Notes: generated by a model not told the origin, from the sequence alone. A stretch of DNA of 64,000 nucleotides from Przewalskia tangutica (GCA_029844215.1 CM056725.1:30100485-30164484); one strand, 5' to 3'. Counted from the stretch's first letter, positions 12,285 through 23,633 are shown. Made by a program: numbers and translations.

Positions 12285-12635
12285 CCATATCTTGAAAAAT
12301 AAAGTCTCGTAACTTGTAAAGAAATCAAGTCTCATAACTTTAAATCAAATCTCTTAACTTTAGAAATCAAGTCCCATATCTTGAAAAATAAATTCTCATA
12401 ACTTGTAAAGAAATCAAGTCTCATAACATTAAATCAAATCTCTTAACTTTAGAAATCAAGTCTCATATCTTGAAAAATAAAGTCTCATAATTTGTAAAGA
12501 AATCAAGTCTCATAACTTTAAATCAAATCTCTTAACTTTAGAAATCAAGTCTCATATCTTGAAAAATAAAGTCTCATAACTTGTAAAGAAATCAAGTCTC
12601 TTAACCTTAAATCAAATCTCTTAACTTTAAAGTAC
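12285..12635 (-). repeat. About 89-base higher-order repeat of AGAGACTTGAT-type units
   Basis: The marker TCTTGAAAAATAA recurs near 12290, 12380, 12469 and 12558, a spacing of 89-90 bases. Each period holds several short CTTAACTTTA / CTCATAACTT units. It corresponds to the short array at 21590-21770 of LTR B. Confidence 0.88.
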
Positions 12636-14458
12636 TTCACGTAACTTATACAATTTTGACTAAGCCACTCATACTTTAATAATCAAGACTCATATATTTC
12701 CAAAATCGACTTACTTACTTCAAATGAATTAAGTCGCATAGACTTACCAAATCAAGTCACATAGACTCACTAAAATTTAGTCACATAGACTTACCAAATA
12801 ATCATGTCAAAAGGAAGGAAGAAGTTCACATACCTCGTTGGCGACTAACCCAAACGACAAGTAGCAATACGCTCCAATGTACTTCAACCTTATTGGCTAT
12901 TCCACAAGCCCAGTAGAATGTGCTACACGTAGTACTTCAACCTAAAATGACAATAGCACTTCTATCAACGACAAGCTATCAAGTGTAGGACTTATACCAA
13001 ATAATGACCCTCTAATTCTACGAAAAATTGGGCAGCACTTCCTTTGTTTCTACGTACTTTTCCACCTTTTCCAAGTCCCGTATTCATCAACCAACAAACC
13101 ACATTTAAGGCACAACCAACAGTTAGCCAAAGGGGATTACACGCCCTAGCGGGCGTGTAAAATTCTGCCACGATTATACAAAATAGTCCACAAATCAGCC
13201 CGTAAAAGCGATGCAATCCAACCATGCGAGGGTAAAATGTGAGGCCTTTTAACGCCTTTCCACACCCTTATTCCCTTAGGACATTCATTAGCAACTACTA
13301 CACTTAAACATGCATAACAACAACTAAATTTCCAGCATTTAATACCTCAAAACAGTCCACTAAACGACACAACAACGTCTAACAGTTTTGGCGGTTTCGA
13401 CCACAACAACTACAACGATAACTTGTTCCTTAATCCATTTTATTCCAATTCGAGTTCCAAAACTTCTACATAAGTTATAACAACTTATTAACAACAATAT
13501 TAATCCATTATAACATGCAATAGGTGAAGATAACAACGACAATAACCAACGATTCCATTTGCACCAAATATGTCCCAAATCGGTTTTAGCCACAAAAATG
13601 GCTCAAACGCTTTTTATTCTTCATTATTTTCTAACACAAGTTCATCCATACATAATAACAATAAGTAATATCTAATTACTTTAAAAGAAGAAGGACTTTT
13701 ACCTCATTTTTTGCCCAAAAACGCCCCAAAACAATCCGGTCTTTATTGGTGCGATTTCGTTTAGCTCCACTTCTTCAAGTTTTCCAATCACATATATGTA
13801 CCCCTACAACCTTAGGAGCAACTTCTCTTTGAATCTCACTTCCAAAAAGTCGACGGAACCCCTAGGGTTTTAGCATCAACTTTCGGCCAAGACAAGTAAA
13901 AATGTGTAGAATATTAATCTAGGCTTAGCAATTGGTTTAAGGGCTTAATCTTGGAGAAATAAATAGATCAACAATGGTTGTTCTTAGCCAAGGGGCTCTC
14001 GAAATTATGGAGCTAAAGGGGAGAAGATGAGAGCTTATTTTTTGGTCTAAGTGTAAAGTGATCCAAGTCTTGCAAGACTTGGATATGTATAACCAAGTGG
14101 AGTGGGACCCGTGTCACTTGTCCCTCTCAAAATATCTAATTTGTTGTCATCTTAGCAAGACAAGTGGAGGGTGTCACGTGTAAGCCCTCGATTGGTCCAA
14201 AATATTATAATTTTTGAGTCCGCGAAATTGTGAAATTCTCGGCTGACCCCATATTATCAATACCAACACCTTATAATTCAATACTAAGTCCATAAATCCA
14301 ATTAGAAGTATTATACTCCAAGTTAAAAATTTTTAAAATCGTCATTTTTATTAGAAATTTTCCTTAAGAAAATGTAAATTATTCTTTCCTTCCAAAATTC
14401 AAATCTTAAATCCTTAATCACGTTCTCAATTAGTAGCCACAGTATTACGGGTGTAACA

Positions 14459-14900
14459 CCTTCGATCTGTGCGCGGCTGTGATCTCGGCTTTATGCGTCG
14501 CGACCGGCTTTCGAGTCGGTTCTAGGTCGGGCTCGGTTGAGAACAACTTATGGGCGAGGCGATGCGGAATACTCGGACCTATGCCCCCTCAAGCACATCA
14601 CGCAATAGGAACCACACAAATTGACATTGAAGCCACGATACACGGCAGCGGCTGGCCGGATCTAATTGGTACATGGACACGAGCGCCACTACCCGTATGA
14701 CATCAGACCAAGGTACCCTCGTCTTATTCCAATTTGGCGATGGTTATTGTATAATTGTTGGTAATGGAAATTCAATTCAATTAAGGGTTATGGTCATAAA
14801 ACTTTGTCCCTCCTCATCCAACATGCGGAAAAATATCATTCATGCCTCAAAATTAATTAAAAATTTGGTGTTTGTCTGTACATTCACCACTGATAATTAG
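14459..14900 (+). pseudogene. Copia aspartic protease remnant
   Basis: Two overlapping frames, offset by an indel, together give the copia protease region: an ILGPMPPQAHHA linker, then MDTSATTRMTSDQGTL with FGDGY and VGNGNSI. The family active site is D-T-G-A; here the Gly is replaced by Ser (DTSA, about 14676-14687), which would be expected to disable cleavage of the polyprotein if it is a real mutation. It lies immediately after the solo LTR. Confidence 0.78.
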
Positions 14901-15196
14901 GTTTCTATTGATTTTGATCCGTTTGGGTTTTCTGTGAAGGATTTCAAGACGGGGAGTCCTCTCCTGAGGTGTGACAGTAGGGAGGATCTTTATCCAATCA
15001 CACCAAGTTTCAGCCTCTCGCGTCTAGCCATGACATCCACTTTTGCAGATCTTGCTCCTTCCTTGTGGCATGCTCGTCTAGATCATCCGGGGTCGTCTAT
15101 TTTATCTGCTTTAGATAGACATAAGTTTATTTTATGTAAGGGTACGCGTAGTACTCCAAATTCTCAAATCCTGTTCTTTAGGGAAAATTATTAAGT
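14901..15196 (+). pseudogene. Copia GAG-pre-integrase domain remnant
   Basis: The frame 14934-15194 gives V-K-D-F-x-T-G, an L-R-C-D-S segment, and SLWHARLDHPGSSILSALDR. This matches the plant copia pre-integrase motif L-W-H-x-R-L-G-H-P-G with the first Gly changed to Asp. The HHCC-type zinc-binding Cys residues that follow in the family are not readable. Confidence 0.75.
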
Positions 15197-15985
15197 TATC
15201 GTTTGTAGCTTCGAATTCTCATACTTCAATGTCATTTGATATTATTCATAGCGATTTATGGACTTATCCAATTCTCAGTTCTATGGGTCATCGATATTAT
15301 GTTTTATTCCTGGATGATTATTCTAAAATTTTATGGACGTTTCCAATTGCGAAAAATCACAAGTTTTTTCCATCTTCGTAAAATTTAGAGCTTTCATAAG
15401 AACTCAATTCGATCGGAAAATAAAGAACATTCAATATGATAATGGCAAAGAGTATGACAATGGGGAGTTTAGGGAATTATGTGCTCAAAATGGGATAATT
15501 TTTTTGTTTTTCTTGTACGCATACGACTTCACAAAATGGAAAAGCTGAACAAAAAATTCGTATCATTAATAATATTATCCACACCTTATTGGTTCATTCT
15601 TTCGTCCCCCCGTTGTTTTGGAATCATGCTCTACAAATGGCTATAGATCTACTTAATATTATTCCCTCTAAAGGTTTGATATATTCATCTCTTCTTCAAG
15701 TATTATAAATCAACACTCCTTCGTATTCTCATCTTAAGGTCTTCGGATGCTTATGTTATCCACTATTTCCATCACTTTGCAATCAACAAATTGTAGGCAT
15801 ATTCTACCCTTGTGTGCTTTTGGGTTATCAGTCAAATCAATGTAGTTATAAATGCTTTGATTTGTCTTCTAACGAATCATCATTAGTCGTCATGTTATCT
15901 TTGATGAGTCGATTCCATTTTCTAAAGTAGAAAAACTTGTGCCTAGTTTGTATGATTTTTTGGATGATGATATCTCCCCCTATAT
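15197..15985 (+). pseudogene. Copia integrase catalytic core and C-terminal remnant
   Basis: The frames give IIHSDLW (first catalytic Asp near 15252), YYVLFLDDYSK, FVKFRAFIRTQFD, QYDNGKEY (second Asp near 15438) and NGKAE-like residues (Glu near 15547). That is the D, D-35-E pattern of retroviral-type integrases. Downstream, NHALQMAIDLLNI and HLKVFGCLCYP are the usual copia integrase C-terminal marks. At least three frameshifts or stops break it. Confidence 0.85.
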
Positions 15986-16019
15986 TCTCAGTCATTTTTC
16001 AGATTTGTCCCAAAGTTCA

Positions 16020-16260
16020 TCTCCAGCGTCGCAGTCCTTAGGGGAGGCGTCGCGGCGCTGACGATAACCAAATTCGGTACCTCCGTCGTCGAGTCGCGGC
16101 CGCGGGAGATGCCGCGACGCCACACTTCTGGTGACCAACCTATTATTTCATCGTCGTCGGCGCGCGACCCCGGGAGGCGCGGCGCGAAACTTCGATGATC
16201 AGCTGGAGCAGCGCGCGCGGCGCCTCGACGGTCGACCACAAATGCCTGCAGAAAATTCCC
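16020..16260 (+). other. GC-rich linker of the copia polyprotein
   Basis: This 240-base patch is far richer in G and C (CGCGGC, GGCGCG and similar) than the sequence on either side. It falls exactly at the variable Pro/Ser-rich linker between integrase and reverse transcriptase. Plant copia linkers are often Pro-rich, so the patch is probably native coding sequence whose C-runs have been scrambled. It is not a separate gene. Confidence 0.55.
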
Positions 16261-17125
16261 AAAATGCACCCAATCCAAACGCGAGTCATGGTCCAGTCAC
16301 CCGCAGTCAAAGGGGTATTTTTAAACCAAAAATATATTTTACTTTAAATTCTAATGCTCTTAAATCACCCTTACCCCGTAATCTTGTGTCAGCCTTAAAT
16401 GATCCTAATTGGAAAATCGTCATGACTAATGAATATAATGCTCTTATTGATAATAAGATGTGGGAGTTGGTACCCCGTCCATCTAGTGTTAATATTATTC
16501 GGTCTATATGGATTTTTGCTCATAAGGAAAATTCTGACGGTTCATTTACAAGGCATAAGGCTCGCCTTGTAGGTGATGGTAAGACTCATCAGATTGGTGT
16601 GGATTGTGGTGAGATGTTTAGCTCGGTGGTCAAGCCGGCTACCATTCGTATTATGCTCAGCTTGACTCTTTCGAAATCATGGCCCATTTATCAGCTAGAT
16701 GTAAAAAATGTTTTCCTACATGGTGATCTCAAGGAGACAGTGTATATGCATCAGTCCTTGGGGTTAAGGAATACTAGATATCCTAATCATGCCTATTTAT
16801 TGAAGAAGTCCTTGTATGGGCTTAAACAGTCTCCACGGACTTGGTATAAGAGGATTGCTAACTATGTTTCGACTATGGGTTTCTCTCACAGCATGTCTGA
16901 TAATTTATTATTCATATATTGTCGGAGTTCTTCCATGACTTATATACTATTATATGTTGATGATATTATCTTGACTGCCTCTTCTGATGCTCTGCAAAAG
17001 TCTATTATGACAATGCTCAGTTCTGAGTTTTTCCATGAAGGACTTGGGCCAGTTGAGTTACTTTTTGGGGATTGCTGTCACTCGTCATGCAGGTGGATTG
17101 TTCTTGTCACATAGAAAGTATGTAG
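16261..17125 (+). pseudogene. Copia reverse transcriptase (RVT_2), mostly intact frame
   Basis: The 327-codon frame 16131-17114 covers most of the RVT_2 domain. It has the ALNDPNWKIVMTNEYNAL start, W-I-F-A-H-K, RHKARLVGDG, CGEMFSSVVKPATIR, YQLDVKNVFLHGDLKETVYMHQ split by known spacing, LKKSLYGLKQSPRTWY, and the catalytic YVDDI at 16953-16967. A one-base shift near 17035 moves the reading to MKDLGQLSYFLGIAVTRH in the next frame. The enzyme copies element RNA to DNA. Many residues differ from usual family positions, consistent with an old copy. Confidence 0.92.
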
Positions 17126-17891
17126 CAGAGATCATTGAGAGGGCTAGGATGTCATCCTGTAAGTCCACTTCTACTCCAGTTGATACTAAACCCAAGTTGG
17201 GTGCTGCAGCTGGCTTGCCTTATGAGGATCCGACCCGCTATCGAAGTCTTGCAAGCGTCCTTCAGTATCTTACGTTCACGCGACCAGACATTACATATGC
17301 CGTCTAGCAGGTGTGTTTATTTATGGATGATCCCAGAGTTGAACATATGAATGCGCTCAAGCGCATTCTTAGATACATCGAAGCACGATTATGGCATGCA
17401 TTTGTATCGCCGTCGGCGTCTACACTAGTCTCCTATCTGAGATCTGCGATTGGGTGGTTGTTCGACGCACGGTCTACATCGACTATTATATTTTTAAGTA
17501 ATAACTTGGTCGTAGGAATCGTCAATCTACGCTTTCACGTTCAAGTGCAAAGGCCGAGTATCGAGGGGTAGGAAATGTGGTTTCTGAGTCATGTTGGTTA
17601 CGAAATCTACTTGTAGAGCTTTATTGTTCTATTCAGAAGGCTACCTTGGTATATTATGATAATATAAGTGTCATCTACCTTTACGTGTCTGATTCGACAC
17701 CAGCGCACTAAACACATAGAGATGAATATTCACTTTGTTCGAGAGAAGGTAGCTAAATGATAAGTACGCGTCTGCCATGTCCCTTCCAGATATCAAATTG
17801 CAGACATCTTTACAAATGGTCTTCCCTCGATCCTTTTTGAAGATTTGAGAGACAACCTCGTCTGACCGCCTATTATTATGGCTTGAGGGTG
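17126..17891 (+). pseudogene. Copia RNase H region and end of polyprotein
   Basis: The frames 17035-17307 and 17311-17571 give the connection phrases YEDPTRYRSLA and LQYLTFTRPDITYAV, a stop, then CLFMDDPRVEHMNALKRILRY. RNase H follows in very broken form (VSESCWLRNLL near 17580-17610, IADIF near 17790). The short PPT-like GCTTGAGGGTG precedes the LTR at 17881-17891. The catalytic acidic residues cannot all be followed. Confidence 0.8.
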
Positions 17892-18156
17892 TGTTAACTA
17901 AGGCCCGGTAGTGATCGAACCTCATGTATGCGGCTGAGTCGAAACTATTACGTGAGCGGTGCGAGAATTTGTATATATTTGGTATATATTATATTAGTCT
18001 TGTACCTTAATTAGGATTATAATATTATCATAAGTGTATAGTTATTCTTCATATAGAATAGGGATTTAGATGTAAAGTAGGAATAAGATTCTCTTATTGT
18101 AAATTGTATATATATGCCTTTCATCAATAAGAATAATCAAGGGATTAATTCTTTCA
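17892..18156 (+). repeat. Copia 3' LTR, 265 bases
   Basis: It starts TGTTAACTAAGGCC and ends ATTAATTCTTTCA, giving TG...CA ends. It lies directly after the polyprotein and contains TATATATATG and AATAAGAATAATC near the end, typical of short copia LTRs. The partner 5' LTR is outside the window. Confidence 0.8.
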
Positions 18157-18745
18157 GTAAGATTGTAAAAGAATTGAAAAGGTTTTGATGATTTTCACAA
18201 CTTGTGGGGTTTTTATGTGTATAAGAAAAAAATACAACTTAAAAAACTCAAATTGCATGTCCAAACAAAACTTTAAATTCAAATCATCATGATTTCATCT
18301 CATGATTTCAAATCATGATTTCATCTCATGATTTCAAATCATGATTTCAAATCATGTCCAAATGGCTCCTTAGTAAACTGCTAGAATTGTAAAATTATAA
18401 TTAATGGAACATTGAGGTGGCAGGGCCCAAAAGTTCTTTTTAAGTGAAAGGGCCCCTAGTTTCTTTTCACTTATTTATGCTCCAGAAATTACTAATGCTA
18501 AGATTATCAAACATATGAGGTGTATTTGTATTTTAAAAACTTTGGGGTTAAGATTTAAACTTTTCAAAAAATATATTTTCTCTTTCTCTTTCTTTCTTTC
18601 TCTTTTTCTTCTTCCATGTTCTTAACCCAAAATCTCATTTACTCTCAAATTATCTCGTTCTAAATGTCTTACATGTGTGTAATCATCATTGAAAGCTAAA
18701 ATTGAAGTATATATATATTTTGGTTGTTGAAAAGGTGAAGGAGCT
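18157..18745. other. AT-rich intergenic stretch with palindromic repeat
   Basis: No gene is seen. Between 18284 and 18356 the 15-base palindrome ATGATTTCAAATCAT is repeated, and the phrase CATGTCCAAA flanks the array on both sides (18257 and 18353), which looks MITE-like. A CT-rich run (TCTTTCTCTTTCTTTCTTTC) lies near 18580-18612. Confidence 0.65.
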
Positions 18746-19396
18746 GGATGGGGCGGAGGATACGATGCGGGAAGTGGTGTGAGAGGTTGACTATTGACGA
18801 GTTCATGAGGGATAGAGGTAGGCTGAAGAAGTATTGGAGAGAGGTGATTAGACGAGATATGACGCAGGTGTAAGTTATTGAGGACATGACCTTAGATAGG
18901 GGGTTGTGGAAGACACGTATTAGGGTAGAAAAGTAGTAGGTAGTCGAGCATAGTTCTACTTATGCTTGCAAACTGGTAGTTGTAGTGTTATTATTGTAGG
19001 CCCGCTTAGCCTATCATACTAATAGATACAATATTATGTTATAGTCTCCAATAGTTTGATTTATGTTGCTATGTGTCATTTAGTGTACTATGTTTAGCTT
19101 ATTTACATGTGCTAGTTACTACTTACTATTTTAGAATCTTATTCACTTTTGATACCAGCATTTTTATACTGCTTTAATTTTTTTCTGACTGGGTCTGTCC
19201 GTTTCTCTTGATTTTCTCTTGCTTTGTTTTTGCTGTTGTTTTGTTTATGCTTATACTCTGTCTTGAGCCGAAGGTCTCTCGGAAATAGTCGTTCTACCTG
19301 GCAAGGTAGATGTAAGGTTCGCATACACTCTATCCTCTTCAAACTCCACGTTGTGGGATTTCACTGGGTATATTGTTGTTATTGTTATTAATCTCA
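18746..19396 (+). mobile_element. 5'-truncated RTE-type LINE: end of ORF, 3' UTR and SINE-like tail
   Basis: The frame around 18790-18935 reads CERLTI, then DRGRLKKYWREVIRRDM and IEDMTLDRGLWKTRIRVE, the usual end of plant RTE-clade LINE polyproteins (family form RGRGRPKKYWGEVIR). About 300 bases of 3' UTR follow. Then comes the tail CTTGAGCCGAAGGTCTCTCG ... GTAGATGTAAGGTTCGCA ... TGTGGGATTTCACTGGGTAT and a (TTG)n-like end at 19368-19390. That tail is well known as the part shared between Solanaceae SINEs (TS/SolS families) and their LINE partner. Because ORF end, UTR and tail lie in order, I read this as one LINE rather than a SINE next to a LINE fragment. Confidence 0.78.
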
Positions 19397-19870
19397 TGAA
19401 TAACTCTATTAAAACTCACATGTCCTCTGTATTTAATTGTTTTTTTAACTTCCATAACCCCTAAATGATCGTAGCATGCACAACATATAGGATAGGTCTA
19501 AATTTCTCAGCACATTCCATCTTCCACCAAGTTCTTGTTGGAACTTGTAGAAGAAGAAGAAGAGTAAACTGATCAAAAAAAAATTCGGCAAAAATTTCCA
19601 AAAATTGGTCGAAGGGCCGAGGCGTTTGGTGGAAGGGCCTAGACTCTTAATTTCCAGTAAGTTACTAGAATTACCAAAGCGAATTAGGGCCGGGGCGCTT
19701 GGACGAAGGGTCGAGGCTCTTAATTTTCAGTAAGTCACTGGAACTTAAAAATGAATTAGGGCCGGGGCACTTGGACGAAGGGCTGAGGCGCTTCCAACGG
19801 GAATTTCCATATTTGAACCAAAAGTTGTGTCTCTTCACATAAAGTCACAACCTTTAGGTGAAAAGGTTAT
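19397..19870. other. Non-coding stretch with a tandem repeat of about 75-80 bases
   Basis: From about 19606 to 19795 a unit with GAATTAGGGCCGGGGCGCTT, GGACGAAGGG and CTTAATTTTCAGTAAGT recurs about 2.5 times. No coding signal. It is single-copy flank of element B; the last five bases, GTTAT (19866-19870), should be the left target duplication of B. Confidence 0.6.
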
Positions 19871-21589
19871 TGTTACACCCCGTAGTTCCAGAGTATGTAT
19901 GTGAGGACGTACATACGAGAATATCACCCTAAGTACGAAAGGGAAGAAAGTTTTAAATTTCCAACGGAAAATATTCCGAACCTCGTGAAGGAAAAAGGTT
20001 TATTATTGGGAATTAGATTCTCAATTTTGGTATTTGGACTTCTTGGAATATTAGAGAATTATGGATTTTATTTTCCGGAATTGGTCACGTGGGGCCCACG
20101 GGAGAAATTTACGGTTTTGTGGGCCCCACATTATTTTCGAGATTTTGGCCATTATGGATATTTTCGGGAGATGAAATATTTTGGACGAATAGGAGGGTGA
20201 TACGTGTCACCCCAAGTGGGGCCCATGTTTGGCGAAATTGAGGGCAAGTGGCACAAGTCTTGTGCTAGATATTTGTGAGATATTTGTGTGGACAAGTGGC
20301 TTGTGGGACCCACACACACTTGTCCCTAATCTCAACCACACACATGTTTTAATCCTATCCCTTGGTTGTGTTATATCATTACACTAGTAGGATGAATCTC
20401 CCACACTTAGAATTATTTCCAAGACTTGAAAATACTCCCTCCCTTCATGGTTGCTCTCGGCCATGGCTAGATTTCTTGACCTAAAGTTGTCCAACAATTC
20501 TTAAACTCTTAAGTGTCTTCCTTGATGTGTTAGGAAGGTTATTAACCAAGTGTTAGACAAGATTTCACACCACTAGCCTAAACACACCCCCTTGGCCGAA
20601 ACTTGCCAAGTTTGAGCCTAAGGTGTTCTTCACTTTTTGAAGTTGAATATTGAAGAGGAGTTGGTTAGGAGCTTCTAAGGGTTGCTTGGAGCGGATTGGA
20701 ACGTAAGGAATATGAGCTAAACGTGCTACGGATCGACTTTTAGTTCTTGGATTATTTTGGGCTCTTTGAGGTAATGAACTTTGTCCTCCTTGTGAAGTTG
20801 GATATTATATATGTTGGTTGTATATAAATAAGTATGTAATACATGGAAGGAAGATGGAAAAGATTTGGACCTTGTTAAGTTGCTAAAATGGAGAAATTGG
20901 CATGCTAGCCATTAAAATGGTAAAAATGTATCTATTACCTGTTGACAGTTAATAACAAAGTAATTATAACTTATATAAAGATTGGAATATAAGTTGAAAG
21001 ATTAAAGAAGTAATTACGGCATGCTAGCCGAAAATTGGATAAAGTTTGATTGTAATAGTTGGCGAGAACACAGTAATGGACTAATGTTTGTATTTACATT
21101 GGACTAGTGAATTATTTTGTTTATTGTGGGGCGAAATTTTACGTCGATTAGGCGTGTAATCCGCTTTAGTATTGTTGTGTTATTGCGCCTTAAATGTGGC
21201 ATGTTGGTTATTGAATTTGGGCCTTGAAAAGGTGGAAAAATGCGTAGAAGCAGGGAAGTCTTTGCCCGATTTTCTGTAGAATAAGAGACGCTATACTTAG
21301 AAATATTCTACGAAGAAGTCTAGACGTTGATAGACGTGTTTGATTATTATAGGTTAATATTCTACGCGTGGCATATTCGACTTGGCAAAGTGGATTAGCC
21401 AAGGAGGTATGTGATTCTTCCTATCCTCTTGAGCATGATTGTTGTGAACTATATAGTACGGTAGACGTACGTGTGTTAAATGAATTTGGTTGTCTTTGGT
21501 TAATTTAAAACATAAAGTGTTATAATGGCTTTATGGGAAGTTAGTTATAGCAACTTTATGAAGATAAAAGAATAGTTTGGTTATTCTAA

Positions 21590-21770
21590 AGAGATAAGAG
21601 ACTTGATTATTTTTGAAAGTTAAGAGACTTGATTTTGAAAGTTAAGAGACTTGATTTTGAAAGCTAAGAGACTTGATTTTGAAAGTTAAGAGACTTGATC
21701 TTGAAAGATAAGAGACTTGACTTATAAACGACTTGATTTTGGGAAAGGAGAAGTAACTTGATTTAAAAGT
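21590..21770 (+). repeat. 22-base tandem repeat in LTR B
   Basis: About seven units of the form GTTAAGAGACTTGATTTTGAAA with few changes. More degenerate relatives (ACTTGATTTTAAAAG and so on) continue to about 22000. Other LTRs keep only two units (for example 953-975 and 6662-6700). Confidence 0.9.
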
Positions 21771-22229
21771 ATAGGTTACTTGTTTTGAAAAGAGTAAGTT
21801 ACTTGAGTTTAAAAGTGTAAGTAACTTGTTTTTAAATATTGAACTTGTCTTGATTGGAAAAGTATAAGTGGCTTGATTTTAAAAGGTGTGAGTGCCTTGA
21901 TCTTAAAAGAGTGAGTTACTTGGGTTTTAGAAGTATATTTGACGTTGTTTTAAAAGTGTAAGCCACTTGGTTTAAAAAGTATAAAGTACTTGATTTAAAC
22001 ATGAAAGTGTCTTGATACTACGGGTATTAGTATAGTGTGGTTTTTACGTAAAAAGGGATTTAAGGGAATTGAAGTATGTAGTACTTTGGGGTTAAAACCC
22101 GGATTTGTTGTCATAAAATGAAAGTCTAAGAGTATGTTAAACTTGCCTATGCTAGTTGTGATAGCCTTTGTTGTGCAAGTGTTGTATTTCTATACTACCG
22201 CGTCTCTCGATGGAGGGTCGGTTATCTTG

Positions 22230-22930
22230 TTGTTTCCTTGGACATACTGACACGTTGGGTGGCCCACGGGTATGCTTCCATTAGGATTGTTATTCCATGG
22301 ACTAGCTCTCCATGAGGTTTAGTGACGCAGGCGGTATCTGGTAGTTGGCTTTCGTACTTGCACCGGTCATTGGCGTGATGCAGAAGGTACCTGGTAGTCG
22401 GCCTTCGTAATTGCCCCGGTTAGTTCTTTATCGTGTTATTTACTTGGACATACTGACACGTTGGGTGGCCCACGGGTATGCTTCCATTGTTATTGTATTC
22501 CACGTACTAGCTCCCCATGAAGTTTCGTGATGCAGGAGGTACCTGGTAGTTAGCTTTCGTACTTGCCCCGGTGACGTGGCGGAAATACACAGTAGTTAGC
22601 TTTCGTACTTGCCGGTCAACCGTGGCCAGTGGAATCTGGTTGTTGACGGTAGTTGGCTCTCATACTTGCCGATCGGTGCGGCGAGAAGTACACAGTAGTT
22701 GGCGCCCGTACTTGCCAGTCAGTTTTATAGCATAGTTGGTATGGTAGGCTCTGGTAGATGGCTTCTGTACTTGCCCCGGTCATATCTCGTGGTGGCAGGC
22801 TGGATCTGGTAGCTGGCTTTCGTACTTGCCCCGGTCAAGTGATGATGCAGGCTGGATCTGGTAGTTATGCCTTAAATCTTGCCCGTCGATTTATGATGCG
22901 GTGGATCTGGTGGTTAGCTTTCTACTTAGC
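22230..22930 (+). repeat. B-type minisatellite cassette
   Basis: About ten irregular units contain TGGTAGTTGGCTTTCGTACT followed by TGCCCCGGT, and are preceded by two copies of a longer unit with GGACATACTGACACGTTGGG. It stands where A-type LTRs carry GTGGCCATGCGG units. The open frame 22758-22946 is repeat read-through. Confidence 0.85.
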
Positions 22931-23622
22931 GTCACAGTTTTTATGACACGAGTGGGACTGGTGTTCATGTGTACTTTTGGTGTTGTATTATATCATAGGC
23001 TGCCGTAGTGAGGAAGGAGTTCCAGGCGTGATTGATATGCGAGCGCGAGACCCGTGGTTATGTTTGAGTGATGACTTTGAGGCATGAGTCCACGACTTAA
23101 CATATTTGTTTATATATGTATCTTGTAGTTTGGTTATCATACATATCTCTATTTTATATAGGCATTATGATTTCATTCTGATATTTTGATTCGTATACTT
23201 GGTACTGTTGTCTTGACCTCGCTTGAGGCTGCGTTCATCACCGCGGTAAGTACGCGATTGTTGATCCTCGCTCATAGGATCAGTTCTGCGTATTGGGAAG
23301 CTCCGTTTCTCGGAGGCTTATTTTAGTATAGATTCCTGTCATTATAGGTACTTGTACATTCGAGGGTATGGCGGGGCCCTGTCCCGTCATAGTTGTTATA
23401 AAAACTCTTAGAGGTCTGTAGTATTGTTGTGAGTTGGGCTTGTAAAGGATAACTGTTCGGGTTTTATATATATATGCAGAAAGGTGACCTTATTGGATAG
23501 CATGTTTCTTCTTTTATATTGTTCCATGTCTATGAGTTGTATTTCTGCTGATTTTCTCTGATGTATTATCACTAGGATGCAGGGTAAGGCACGATCGGGC
23601 TGAGGTAGGAGTCGTGACAAAG

Positions 23623-23633
23623 TGGTATCGAGC
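23623..23633 (+). other. Primer binding site, element B
   Basis: TGGTATCGAGC starts four bases after the LTR end. The plant initiator-Met tRNA site is TGGTATCAGAGC, so one A is missing. The same one-base gap is present in C, A2, D and E. Confidence 0.82.

Larger units (their letters stand above)
10892..14458 (-). repeat. Solo LTR, minus strand, B-prime chromovirus type
   Basis: Read on the minus strand it starts TGTTACACCCGTAATACTG at 14458 and ends GGGGCGTGATA at 10892. It is about 3567 bases with no internal region, so it is a solo LTR left by LTR-LTR recombination. The last bases read ATA where the family has ACA, a single transition. It splits the copia gag/protease. No clean target duplication is visible (CCCGG left, CCTTC right); the target site may be blurred by indels. 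Confidence 0.85.
19871..23619 (+). repeat. Element B left LTR, 3.7 kb, B type
   Basis: It starts TGTTACACCCCGTAGTTCC and ends GGAGTCGTGACA. U3 has a GGTCACGTGGGGCCCAC box at about 20083-20099, a second GTGGGCCCCAC at about 20117-20127, and one GGGTGATACGTGTCACCCC palindrome near 20196-20214. No TATAAATA box is visible at the usual place. It carries two tandem arrays (21590-21770 and 22230-22930). The 101-codon frame at 19895-20200 is the U3 head and is not a gene. Confidence 0.9.

Noticed and set aside
16131..16260. Start of the 327-codon copia frame as a real N-terminus
   Set aside because: The Met at 16131 is inside the scrambled linker; the copia reverse transcriptase is normally part of a long polyprotein and recognisable similarity starts near 16290.
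19240..19396. Independent TS-type SINE insertion
   Set aside because: No tRNA-like A and B boxes are seen upstream and the preceding sequence is a LINE ORF end in the correct order, so a LINE tail is the simpler reading, though not proven.
19895..20200. 101-codon frame near the start of LTR B
   Set aside because: It lies in U3, equivalent positions in other LTRs are not open, and it matches no family I recognise.
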